From contig KB889758.1 in assembly GCA_000372785.1 (NCBI GenBank), positions 93,015 to 139,034 of the forward strand: DNA of 46,020 bases. Reading direction: 5' to 3'. Shown here in pieces: positions 24,842 through 33,424 of the stretch (positions are counted from its first letter, which is position 1; every line of letters starts with the position of its first letter). A model generated the notes under the pieces. The model made no database searches, was not told where the DNA came from, and saw nothing but the letters and a program-made list of their open reading frames with translations. The position numbers and the translations under genes are program-made. Origin of the DNA: a gamma proteobacterium SCGC AB-629-P17. GTDB taxonomy: Bacteria; Pseudomonadota; Gammaproteobacteria; PS1; Pseudothioglobaceae.

Positions 24842-25747
24842 TTAGTTTTCCGAATAAAAGTTTTCTTCACCCTCTGGTCTTGTTTTAAATCGCCGATGAA
24901 TCCATAAATACTGTTCTGGATTTTTAAGTATTTGCTTTTCAAGAATTTGATTTGTTTTACTAGCATCTTTAGTTGCATCACCACTAGGATAATTCTTTAG
25001 AGGTTTGTCAAAGGACATCTCATATCCATCCTTAACTCTAATAAAAGAGTAAGGTATAACTCGAGTGTTATTATTTTTTGCAAGCCTTGATGTAGCGGAT
25101 GCTGTTGCTGTTTGAATGCCAAAAAGAGGCGCAAAAATACTATTGTTTTTTCCAAGGTCTTGATCTGGCGCATACCAAATTGGCAGACTATTATTAATAG
25201 CCTTCATAATTGATCTTGTATCTGTGCTTTTGATCATTACAGCACCATTTTTTACATAACCTCTAACCATTACCTGATCAAATAATTGATTATTTTGTGG
25301 TCGATAAATATTAGCAATTGTATGTTTAATTAATAGTGCGCGACTGCCAAGCATTAGTGGCATAAAGTGAGAACAAAGCAGAATAATACCCCCTTCTTTT
25401 TTTAGTGCCTCGGTGAAATATTGTTCATTGTTAATGATAAGCATTTTTTCAATTTTTTTGTCACTTGCATAATAGGCATTAGCAGTTTCAAAGAGACTAA
25501 TACCAATAGCTTCAAAATGCTGTTTAACTAATAGTGTGACTTGAGGTTGCTTCTTGTCAGGAAAGCAATTGCTGATATTAGAATAGGCAGTCTTTCTTAA
25601 TTCAGTCATGAATGGATAAATCAACTTACCTATTATTTTTCCAAAGAATACTTGAAGTCTGAACGGAATAAAGACTCCTACTCGCATCAGCAAGATTAAT
25701 ATCCATGTTGGAAAATATTTAGGGTGAATAAAATTGGTGTTTATCAT
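24842..25747 (-). CDS. Lipid A lauroyl acyltransferase homologue (LpxL/HtrB family) with altered catalytic motif
   Basis: 301 residues with an N-terminal membrane helix (WILILLMRVGVFIPF). LpxL-type enzymes transfer a secondary acyl chain from acyl-ACP to Kdo2-lipid IVA at the inner membrane. Family segments are IANIYRPQNNQLFDQVMVRG, IWYAPDQDLGKNNSIFAPLF and EQYLWIHRRFKTRP. The catalytic HX4E/D motif reads HFMPLM at residues 127-132, so the acidic residue is Met. The protein may be inactive, use another base or have changed its substrate. It is divergent from dnaG by 42 bases. Confidence 0.85.
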   Translation of the reverse strand: MINTNFIHPKYFPTWILILLMRVGVFIPFRLQVFFGKIIGKLIYPFMTELRKTAYSNISNCFPDKKQPQVTLLVKQHFEAIGISLFETANAYYASDKKIEKMLIINNEQYFTEALKKEGGIILLCSHFMPLMLGSRALLIKHTIANIYRPQNNQLFDQVMVRGYVKNGAVMIKSTDTRSIMKAINNSLPIWYAPDQDLGKNNSIFAPLFGIQTATASATSRLAKNNNTRVIPYSFIRVKDGYEMSFDKPLKNYPSGDATKDASKTNQILEKQILKNPEQYLWIHRRFKTRPEGEENFYSEN

Positions 25748-25789
25748 TTAAAATAAAGATATTCGAAAGTAATAATTACTAACTAAATT

Positions 25790-27616
25790 ATGCCATTTAT
25801 TGACAGAGATTTTATCAATGATTTGTCTAATAGAGTAGATATTGTTGGTCTAATCAATAAGCGTGTATCACTAAAAAAGGCCGGTAAGGACTATAAGGCT
25901 TGTTGTCCATTTCACGAAGAAAAGACACCTTCTTTTACGGTGGTCCCGAGTAAACAGATATTTCATTGTTTTGGTTGCGGTGAAAGTGGTGGTGCGATTG
26001 ATTTTGTAAAGAAGTTTGATCATTTGGATTTTGTAGCAGCTGTAGAAGCAATAGCTGGTGAATCAGGTATTTCAGTAGTTTATGATCAAACGGCAAAGCC
26101 CGTTGATTCTCGATTCAAGCGTTTTAACAAATTGATGATGGAACTGAGTGATTTTTACCAATCACAACTGAAGCAATCTACTACCAAAAAGAAAGCAATT
26201 GATTATGCGAAGAAACGTGGTATTAGCGGCTCTATCGCTAAGCGATTCGAGTTAGGTTACGCACCATCAGGCTGGAGCAACCTTTATGAAAGTTATAAAA
26301 GCAATGAAGAATCCCTTGCAGATCTTGTAACAATGGGAATGTTGGTTTCAAAAAAAGACAAAAAAAATGATTATTATGATCGCTTCCGAAATCGACTCAT
26401 GTTTCCCATTCATAACGCTAAAGGTAATGTAATAGCTTTTGGTGGAAGGGTATTGTCAAACAAGGACAACCCAAAATATTTGAACTCACCCGAGACACCG
26501 TTATTTTCCAAATCAAAAGAATTGTACGGGTTATATCATTGTCGAAAATACAGCCGCAGGATTGATTACATTTTAGTTGTAGAGGGTTATATGGATGTCA
26601 TTGCACTGCATCAACAGGGTATAACCAGCGCAGTTGCAACCCTTGGAACAGCAACAACCCCAGCTCATTTAAAAACCCTATCTCGTTCAACTGACACCAT
26701 TGTTTTTTGCTTTGATGGAGACAAAGCTGGGCGTGCTGCAGCCTGGAAGGCTTTAAAGACATCGCTGCCTATTGTCACAGCTGGCCTTGTGATTAAATTT
26801 TTAATTTTGCCGGAAGGCGAAGACCCAGACACTTTAATAAAACATGAATCTACAAAATCATTTACAAAACGAATTGAGACAGCTCAAACTCTTTCTAGTT
26901 TTTTGTTTGATCATATAAAGTCAGAGGTGCCATTTGAGACAATTGAGGGTAAAACACTGTTTCTAGAAAAATCAGCTTTATTAATTCATCAGGTTAGCTA
27001 TCCGATATATCGACAACAGTTAATTGAGGGTGTTGCACAAACTATCGGTCAAGATGTTTCTTATGTCGAAAAGGCATTGACTCAGAGTGTGCAGAGTAAA
27101 CCACCAGCCTTTGAACGACAAGTAAATGAGATTAATGATTTCACCGACCCGCCACACAACGAGGTTATAACTGCAAGTGCCAGTTCAAATATGAAAGGTT
27201 TGATGTCGAAAATGATCTCTTGTGTTTTAAATTATCCTTCTTTAGTTTGTGACTCTGAATCCTCTGGGGTAATTGAAGAGAGGGCAAAAAAATTACCTAA
27301 ATCTGATGTTCTTATGGAGCTTATTCATTCTGCGCAAATTGAGCCAGATATTACAAAAAAAGCTCTTATTAAGCCTTATGAAAATAAGAATATGGTCTTT
27401 TCTCGGCTTAATAAACTGAGCGTAATGGAGCCGTTCTTAAGTGAAAATGAAGCCAAGATTGAGTTTATGTCTGCTCTGACAGCCGCTGAAAATCATCAGC
27501 AAAGAAAATCAATAAAGGCCTCAATACTATCAGCTAAAACAAGCGCTGAAGAAAAGAAAATTGCAGATGATATAAGTCGTCGTAAGATGTCTTCTGACTA
27601 CAACAAAAAATCTTAA
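25790..27616 (+). CDS. dnaG: DNA primase
   Basis: 608 residues, slightly longer than E. coli DnaG. DnaG makes RNA primers for replication. The N-terminal zinc site has Cys39, His42, Cys60 and Cys63 (CPFHEEKTPSF; HCFGCGESGGA). The TOPRIM catalytic core has YILVVEGYMDVIALHQQGI and VFCFDGDKAGRAAAWKAL. The last ~170 residues are the poorly conserved helicase-binding domain. The rpsU-dnaG-rpoD order of other gammaproteobacteria is not kept: the 3' end overlaps the convergent ftsI stop by 4 bp. Confidence 0.97.
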   Translation: MPFIDRDFINDLSNRVDIVGLINKRVSLKKAGKDYKACCPFHEEKTPSFTVVPSKQIFHCFGCGESGGAIDFVKKFDHLDFVAAVEAIAGESGISVVYDQTAKPVDSRFKRFNKLMMELSDFYQSQLKQSTTKKKAIDYAKKRGISGSIAKRFELGYAPSGWSNLYESYKSNEESLADLVTMGMLVSKKDKKNDYYDRFRNRLMFPIHNAKGNVIAFGGRVLSNKDNPKYLNSPETPLFSKSKELYGLYHCRKYSRRIDYILVVEGYMDVIALHQQGITSAVATLGTATTPAHLKTLSRSTDTIVFCFDGDKAGRAAAWKALKTSLPIVTAGLVIKFLILPEGEDPDTLIKHESTKSFTKRIETAQTLSSFLFDHIKSEVPFETIEGKTLFLEKSALLIHQVSYPIYRQQLIEGVAQTIGQDVSYVEKALTQSVQSKPPAFERQVNEINDFTDPPHNEVITASASSNMKGLMSKMISCVLNYPSLVCDSESSGVIEERAKKLPKSDVLMELIHSAQIEPDITKKALIKPYENKNMVFSRLNKLSVMEPFLSENEAKIEFMSALTAAENHQQRKSIKASILSAKTSAEEKKIADDISRRKMSSDYNKKS

Positions 27617-29463
27617 CTTTCTGACATTGATTGAATCTCCAAATCATTGACTAGGATTCTTTCCATAGCTACCTTGAATGCCATAGCGGCAGAATTTGAA
27701 CCTTCACAACGATTTCTTAAAGTTGGATCCCAATAAACGAAACATTTTTTAGGGTAATCGAGCCGAACTGCGATGATATATTTGGGATTAATAACCGGTG
27801 AAAAGCCAACAAAATAGGTGCGTTTCTGACCCTCTTTACTATACTTTCCATCTATCACCATTTCAGCAGTTCCTGTTTTTCCTGCAACATCATAACCATC
27901 TATGATAGCGCGATAACCAGAGCCCTTCATTGAAGCAACTGAGTCGAGTATTTCGGTAATTCTTTTAGTTGATTCTGGGCTGAAAACTTGTTGCTTCTTG
28001 GTATCAATATTTCCATCTTCTATCAGTTTGAGTGCAGGCAGAGCGCCTTCATTTGCAAACACCAAGTAAGCTCTGGCTAGCTGGGCTAGATTGGTATTCA
28101 TTGGTCCATGCCCAAAGGATACAGAGCGCTTGTCCGTCAAACCCCAAGTACTAAAGTGTCTCAAAATTCCAGGATTTTCAATGCTTGGCATTAATCCCAG
28201 AGATTCGCCAAAGCCAAGTTTCTTCCATGCATTATAAAAGTCTTCATTCTCGAGTCTTTCGGAGACATTGATAGTTCCAAGGTTGTGAGATTTTTCTAAA
28301 ATTAGTTTTACAGTTATCTCAGTATATTTTTCGTCTGGTCTATGGTTTCCAATTCGTTCAGTGACATCAATCAATTCATCATCTGTTGCAGTGATAACGC
28401 CTTTGTCTAAAGCTAGGAGCATGGTGAATGGTTTCATGGTTGAACCTGGCTCTATTTTGTCTGCTAGGACTCGGTTACGGTATTCCTCAGCATCAAAGCT
28501 TTTGCGATCATTTGGGTTTGCGGAAGGGTAGTTCGCCAGAGCTAGTATGTCTCCATTTGGAGATAAAACAATGGCTGAAGCAGAGTCCGCTTCATGAAAT
28601 TCTGCGGACTCTTTTATGGCGTTATAAACATGAAATTGAATGTCTGCATCGATTGTTAACTGAAGGTCTTCACCATTCTTTAACTCTTGAAGTGTTTCAG
28701 CTTGATGATAGATGTTTGAGTTAGATTTGTTGTCTTTCATTATTTTTATACCGTTCACTCCAGCTAAATAACGATCAAACTCAGCTTCAATACCAAATAC
28801 ACCAATATAATTGTTATTGGTTCTACCTAATAATGGGGCTATAGATTCAGTTTTGGGGTAGTATCGGAACCTGCTAGATTGAACCGCCACTCCAGATACA
28901 GCTTGTTTACCACACTTGACTTTTTCAACTTTTTCTTTCAACGCTACATTCATACCAGCAAGCAATTTTGCTTTCTCAAATAAATTAATGGAAGGCGAAA
29001 TTAACTTTGAATTACACACTTTAATCCGAAGTTTTTTGAGTTCAGAGATATTTTCAAGGACTGGGTCGGTGACCACTAAGTTTTCTTTGACAATGTACTC
29101 TTTTCTCTGATTAATTCTCTTTTCTTCAATTATTCTCCTTAATTCGTCTATAGGCATAAATAATGCTTCAGCTAATAGTGGAATGTATTCATCTTGAATA
29201 ATCATCGGATCAAGATTGACTCTTTTTTGAATCAAGTCAATAGCAAGAATATTTCCATTTCTATCTAATATATTTCCCCTTACAGCATTCTCAGTTAAAG
29301 TTTTTTCAGCCTTGGTTAAGGCTTTATTTTGCAAGGAAGCGCCATTAACTTGCTTAGAATGAATATTGATAGCTTGATAAACAAAAACAACTATTATTAC
29401 AATGAAGGAATACTTTACTAGGGCTTGTCTGTTCCAATAATTCTGAACTCTTGTAAACTTCAT
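27613..29463 (-). CDS. ftsI: Peptidoglycan transpeptidase FtsI (PBP3)
   Basis: 616 residues. FtsI crosslinks septal peptidoglycan. It has a short cytoplasmic tail, one membrane helix (FIVIIVVFVYQAINI), a pedestal domain (RGNILDRNGNILAIDL) and a penicillin-binding domain with the active-site STMK (EPGSTMKPF, ~340), SHN (EKSHNLGTI) and KTG (VAGKTGTAEMV). It is the last gene of the mraZ-rsmH-ftsL-ftsI set and overlaps ftsL by 4 bp. The murE, murF and mraY genes that normally follow are not here. Confidence 0.97.
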   Translation of the reverse strand: MKFTRVQNYWNRQALVKYSFIVIIVVFVYQAINIHSKQVNGASLQNKALTKAEKTLTENAVRGNILDRNGNILAIDLIQKRVNLDPMIIQDEYIPLLAEALFMPIDELRRIIEEKRINQRKEYIVKENLVVTDPVLENISELKKLRIKVCNSKLISPSINLFEKAKLLAGMNVALKEKVEKVKCGKQAVSGVAVQSSRFRYYPKTESIAPLLGRTNNNYIGVFGIEAEFDRYLAGVNGIKIMKDNKSNSNIYHQAETLQELKNGEDLQLTIDADIQFHVYNAIKESAEFHEADSASAIVLSPNGDILALANYPSANPNDRKSFDAEEYRNRVLADKIEPGSTMKPFTMLLALDKGVITATDDELIDVTERIGNHRPDEKYTEITVKLILEKSHNLGTINVSERLENEDFYNAWKKLGFGESLGLMPSIENPGILRHFSTWGLTDKRSVSFGHGPMNTNLAQLARAYLVFANEGALPALKLIEDGNIDTKKQQVFSPESTKRITEILDSVASMKGSGYRAIIDGYDVAGKTGTAEMVIDGKYSKEGQKRTYFVGFSPVINPKYIIAVRLDYPKKCFVYWDPTLRNRCEGSNSAAMAFKVAMERILVNDLEIQSMSES

Positions 29464-29735
29464 AATATCATCTCATTAATTTGGTTTGGATTGTGCATCA
29501 TTAAAATATCTTGTGATTTTTTGTAAATAATGACACCACTCTGAAGTTCAGAATATTCCATTTTTAATTGCCTGTTAATAGCAACAATTTGTTCATGTTG
29601 GGTTTTTACTATATTTTCTTTTTTATGGAGCTGATACATTTGGTGATGCCAATAAACGCAAAGCAAACTAATTGAGATCACCAATACAATCAAAAATCCA
29701 TTGATAATCCATATTTTTCTTAATAATATTAGCAT
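29460..29735 (-). CDS. ftsL: Cell division protein FtsL
   Basis: 91 residues: a short N-terminus, one membrane helix (IINGFLIVLVISISLLCVYW without the first residues) and a periplasmic coiled coil ending in a short tail. FtsL with FtsB and FtsQ activates septal wall synthesis by FtsWI. Sequence conservation is low, so the call rests on size, topology and its place between rsmH (7-bp overlap) and ftsI (4-bp overlap). Confidence 0.85.
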   Translation of the reverse strand: MLILLRKIWIINGFLIVLVISISLLCVYWHHQMYQLHKKENIVKTQHEQIVAINRQLKMEYSELQSGVIIYKKSQDILMMHNPNQINEMIL

Positions 29736-30655
29736 TTTTGTGCCAAACGAAGAATGGCGCTGCGAGATCGCCTATTAGTCCTAATTTCCTGTTCAGAAGG
29801 CTTTATTTTTCCTAGATCTTTAAGTGAGCACTGATTTCCTTTATTAGTTCTTATTGGTAGACCTTTGGGAGCTTCTTTAGGGCGAGAATATTTACGTATA
29901 AACTGCTTGACAATTCGATCCTCTATTGAATGAAAGGTAATCACAGAAAGCCTACCATTGACTGCCAATACTTTAATTGTTTGTTCAAGAGCTTCAGAGA
30001 GTTGTTTTAGTTCGTCATTAATAACAATTCTAATTGCTTGAAAAGAACGGGTTGCGGGGTGTTTATTTTTTCCAGACCGAACAACGGAGGAGATAAGGTT
30101 AGCTAAATCAAGAGTGGTTTTAATCTCATTGCTTTTTTGATATTTTTTAATTGTAGCAGCAATAATTCGACTTCTTTTTTCTTCACCATAAAGATAAATA
30201 GCGTCAGCAATCTCTATCTCACTACTTTCTTTTAGCCATTGAGCGGCGGTTAGAGATTGTGTTTGATCCATTCTCATATCAAGGGCTCCATCTTTATTAA
30301 AACTAAAGCCTCTTTCAGCTTGATCAAGTTGTGGTGAAGAGACTCCTAAATCCATTAAGATTCCATCAATTTTTCCCATTAAATCCAACCTTTCGAGTTC
30401 ATTGTTTAACCTGGAGAAACTAGAATGAATAACAATTAAGCGTGGGTCATTGAAATTTAATTTAGCGAATTCAACTGCATCTATATCTCGATCAAACGCT
30501 ATTAATTGGCCTGAATCTCCAAGTTGCTCAAGTATGCCTTGAGTATGACCGCCTCTTCCAAAGGTTGTATCAACATAAATACCATTGGGACGAATATCGA
30601 GGCCATTTATTGATTCACTAAACATCACCGAATTATGATGGTTTTTGTTCATCAT
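29729..30655 (-). CDS. rsmH: 16S rRNA (cytosine-1402-N4) methyltransferase
   Basis: 308 residues. RsmH (MraW) methylates C1402 in the ribosomal P site. Motifs are HNSVMFSESINGLDIRPNG, VDTTFGRGGHTQGILEQL (SAM site), GILMDLGVSSPQLDQAERGF, HPATRSFQAIRIVINDELKQ and LSVITFHSIEDRIVKQFI. It is second in the division cluster, 30 bases after mraZ. A second Met directly after the first is an equally possible start. Confidence 0.97.
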   Translation of the reverse strand: MMNKNHHNSVMFSESINGLDIRPNGIYVDTTFGRGGHTQGILEQLGDSGQLIAFDRDIDAVEFAKLNFNDPRLIVIHSSFSRLNNELERLDLMGKIDGILMDLGVSSPQLDQAERGFSFNKDGALDMRMDQTQSLTAAQWLKESSEIEIADAIYLYGEEKRSRIIAATIKKYQKSNEIKTTLDLANLISSVVRSGKNKHPATRSFQAIRIVINDELKQLSEALEQTIKVLAVNGRLSVITFHSIEDRIVKQFIRKYSRPKEAPKGLPIRTNKGNQCSLKDLGKIKPSEQEIRTNRRSRSAILRLAQKC

Positions 30656-30685
30656 AAATTAATCGGATTTTTTATTTTCACGACC

Positions 30686-31138
30686 TTAAAGTGAAAGCTT
30701 TTGAATCTCTTGAGGGGCCTCAACTTGTGAACTCAGTCTTTCAAGCTTTTCGATTTGTTCTCCCCAAGCATTCTCATCCCAAATTTCAAAATTATGACCT
30801 TGACCACTCAAAATAACTTTCTTATTTAAATTGGCATGTTTTCTGTGAGATATTGGGATCAGTATTCTGCCGATTTTATCTAAATCACATTCATTGGCAT
30901 GACCGATAAGCTTTCTTGAAAGTCTTTTTGTGTGAATATTAAGAGAAGGAAGCTTGGCCACTTTTCTTTCAAGATTTTGCCAGTCTGACAATGGATAAAG
31001 TAGCAGGCAAGAATCATCAGGGTGGATGCTCAGAACCATTTGCCCAGAGCAAACTTTTGCAATTTGATTTTGATGACGAGTAGGAATCTTTATTCTTCCT
31101 TTTGCATCAATAGATAAGAGGTGAATTCCACGAAACAT
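30686..31138 (-). CDS. mraZ: Division cluster regulator MraZ
   Basis: 150 residues, first gene of the leftward division cluster. MraZ is a ring-forming AbrB-like DNA-binding protein that represses its own operon by binding TGGG-type repeats. Both half-domains are seen: MFRGIHLLSIDAKGRIKIPT at the start and ECDLDKIGRILIPISHRKHA in the middle. The MFRG start matches the family, so the ATG at 31138 is firm although no Shine-Dalgarno is visible; TATAAA 8-13 bases upstream of the ATG hints at a very short or leaderless mRNA. Phased TGG repeats sit just upstream. Confidence 0.95.
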   Translation of the reverse strand: MFRGIHLLSIDAKGRIKIPTRHQNQIAKVCSGQMVLSIHPDDSCLLLYPLSDWQNLERKVAKLPSLNIHTKRLSRKLIGHANECDLDKIGRILIPISHRKHANLNKKVILSGQGHNFEIWDENAWGEQIEKLERLSSQVEAPQEIQKLSL

Positions 31139-31142
31139 AAAT

Positions 31143-31175
31143 CCATTTTATACCATTATTTACCAAATATAACCA
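31143..31175 (-). promoter_or_regulatory. Four phased MraZ-box-like repeats
   Basis: On the minus strand TGG occurs four times at exactly 10-bp intervals (TGGTT, TGGTA, TGGTA, TGGAT) within 37 bases upstream of mraZ. The known MraZ operator is TGGGN repeated with 5-base spacers, the same 10-bp period. Here the third G is replaced by T or A. Confidence 0.6.
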
Positions 31176-31285
31176 CAATATTTCATACATAAGTCTGGTC
31201 TATCAAGTGTCAGTTTTTTGGTTCTATATAATTATATTTTTTAATTTATAATGAGTTTTTATAATATCCATTTAGTAGGAAGCTG

Positions 31286-32632
31286 ATGAACACAAAAATA
31301 GCAATAATCGGTGCTGGTCCATGCGGTCTGGCACAACTAAGAGCATTCAAATCAGCAGAAGAGGCTGGCACAGATGTGCCAGAAATTGTCTGTTTTGAAA
31401 AGCAAGATAACTGGGGTGGGTTATGGAATTATAGTTGGAGAACCGGACTCGATAGGAATGGTGAGATTGCTCATAGCAGTATGTACCGTTATTTATGGTC
31501 CAATGGACCAAAAGAATGTCTAGAGTTTGCTGATTATTATTTTGAGGAACATTTTGACCACCCAATCGCTTCATATCCACCTAGGGAGGTCTTATTTGAC
31601 TATATCCAGGGCAGAGTTATAAAAGCCAATGTTAGAGATAAAATTAGATTCAGTACCGCCGTTAGAAATGTTGAATTTAGTGAAGAGAGTGACAGTTTTA
31701 CACTAACCGCTCACAATCTAACAGATGATCAGAGTTATACAGAAGAGTTTGATTACGTCGTTATAGCGACTGGGCATTTTTCCACTCCAAATGTTCCGAA
31801 TTATGAGGGTTTTAGCCACTTTAATGGCAGAATTTTGCATGCACATGATTTCCGTGATGCTCTAGAATTTGAAGGTAAAGATTTACTCGTGATTGGTAGT
31901 AGTTATTCTGCAGAAGATATTGGTTCTCAGTGCTACAAATATGGCGCAAAGTCAATTACAAGTAGCTACCGTACTGCGCCAATGGGCTTCAAGTGGCCAG
32001 ATAACTGGGAAGAGAAACCAGCATTACTTAAAGTAGACGGCAACACCGCTCATTTTGCTGACGGCAGTTTTAAGGACGTCGACGCTATTATTCTTTGTAC
32101 AGGCTATCTTCACCATTTTCCATTTTTGCCTGACTCGCTTCGCTTAAAAACAAACAATATCTTATACCCACTAGGTTTGTATAAGGGTGTTGTTTGGGAG
32201 AAAAATTCAAAACTGCTATACCTAGGAATGCAGGACCAGTGGTATACCTTTAATATGTTTGATTCCCAGGCTTGGTATGCCAGAGATGTCATACTTGGAA
32301 GGATTGAATTGCCTTCTTTAGAGGAAATGCAGTCACATACTAAGGAGTGGCACGAGCGTGAGACAGCTCAAGACGACGCCAAATATGCAATTGACTTTCA
32401 AGGCGAATACACGCAAATGTTGATTAATGAAACAGATTACCCTGATTTTGATATTAAAGGCGTTAATCGTACATTTATGGACTGGAAACACAACAAAAAA
32501 GACGACATAATGGGTTTTAGAGATAAATCCCACGCATCATTGATGACTGGTACTCAGTCTCCTCCGCATCACACACCTTGGCTTGAAGCGCTGGATGACT
32601 CTTTGGAGGCGTACTTAAAACAAGAAAAATGA
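31286..32632 (+). CDS. tmm: Trimethylamine monooxygenase (flavin-containing monooxygenase)
   Basis: 448 residues with an AGGAAG ribosome site. Tmm oxidises trimethylamine to TMAO with NADPH and O2, and is known to act on dimethyl sulfide too. It has the FAD site [17 protein letters not shown], the FMO signature [13 protein letters not shown] (FxGxxxHxxxF) and the NADPH site [13 protein letters not shown]. Segments specific to bacterial Tmm as I know them are [61 protein letters not shown] and the C-terminal [14 protein letters not shown]. It stands alone: no TMAO demethylase or transporter gene is beside it. Other N- or S-oxygenating FMOs are less likely given the motif match. Confidence 0.92.
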   Translation: MNTKIAIIGAGPCGLAQLRAFKSAEEAGTDVPEIVCFEKQDNWGGLWNYSWRTGLDRNGEIAHSSMYRYLWSNGPKECLEFADYYFEEHFDHPIASYPPREVLFDYIQGRVIKANVRDKIRFSTAVRNVEFSEESDSFTLTAHNLTDDQSYTEEFDYVVIATGHFSTPNVPNYEGFSHFNGRILHAHDFRDALEFEGKDLLVIGSSYSAEDIGSQCYKYGAKSITSSYRTAPMGFKWPDNWEEKPALLKVDGNTAHFADGSFKDVDAIILCTGYLHHFPFLPDSLRLKTNNILYPLGLYKGVVWEKNSKLLYLGMQDQWYTFNMFDSQAWYARDVILGRIELPSLEEMQSHTKEWHERETAQDDAKYAIDFQGEYTQMLINETDYPDFDIKGVNRTFMDWKHNKKDDIMGFRDKSHASLMTGTQSPPHHTPWLEALDDSLEAYLKQEK

Positions 32633-32824
32633 GGTTAGTTTAATTTTTAGCATCTATGCACACTACTGTGTGTCATTTGTTGGATGAAGCGTTTCAAGTT
32701 CTTTATGACTTCACAATGTAAAAATCACAAACGATAAATGGAATTAAGACCAATACTCAATGTCGATTAAAATATAATATTATCGCTGAGAAAAATCTTA
32801 TTATTGAACCTCACTAAGAATTTT

Positions 32825-33424
32825 ATGAACTCTACTAATAGTCGCACCATCTTGCTTAAGAAAATGATGGCGGTTGCCGGGCTAATTTGGTTTGCATACC
32901 TAATATTTCATATGTTGAGTGTCTTAAGCTTCCATTCCGGTGAGGAGGTATTTAGTGGATTCTATGGGTGGTTGAACAGCTCAATCTTTTACCCAATTTT
33001 GCTTGCCCTGTTAGTGCTCACAATTTCCTTTCATATAGTAATTGCTGTTTCTCGGCAGCTATCCAACAACGAAAGCATTGGTGAACGTTATAAGAAGACT
33101 TATCCAAAAGCAATCCCTAGACTAGTGGCATGGTTGGGAGCTTCAATTATGCTTGCTTTTATTGTAATTCATAGTTTTCAAATGCTTTCCACAGAAACCG
33201 CAGATTTGTATCAAGAAATCCATTCAATTTTCAATCAACCTTTGATGTGGTTTATTTATGGATTGGGACTTCTGTCATTATCGACACATCTGCACCATGC
33301 TTTAACTAACGTATTACAAACTCTAGGTATTTCCAGTTCTCAATGTCACGGTTTGGCGATCTTCATTGTGGTTGTTATTATGGCAGGTTTTGCTTCAATT
33401 CCATTAGGTATTTTAAATGCATAA
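32825..33424 (+). CDS. sdhC: Succinate dehydrogenase/fumarate reductase cytochrome b subunit (b558 type)
   Basis: 199 residues from the ATG at 32825; a TTG at 32804 is an alternative. About five membrane helices ([56 protein letters not shown]) carry histidines at helix positions suited to two b haems (FHML, SFHIV, VIHSF, THLHH). This single-subunit anchor passes electrons between the quinone pool and the SdhAB head. It overlaps sdhA by 8 bp. The b558 type differs from the two-subunit SdhCD of most gammaproteobacteria. The 192-base gap before it shows nothing I can name. Confidence 0.88.
   Translation: MNSTNSRTILLKKMMAVAGLIWFAYLIFHMLSVLSFHSGEEVFSGFYGWLNSSIFYPILLALLVLTISFHIVIAVSRQLSNNESIGERYKKTYPKAIPRLVAWLGASIMLAFIVIHSFQMLSTETADLYQEIHSIFNQPLMWFIYGLGLLSLSTHLHHALTNVLQTLGISSSQCHGLAIFIVVVIMAGFASIPLGILNA

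Noticed and set aside
32655-32675. Small hairpin (CACAC/GTGTG) after tmm
   Set aside because: The stem is only five base pairs and no T-run follows, so I do not call it a terminator.
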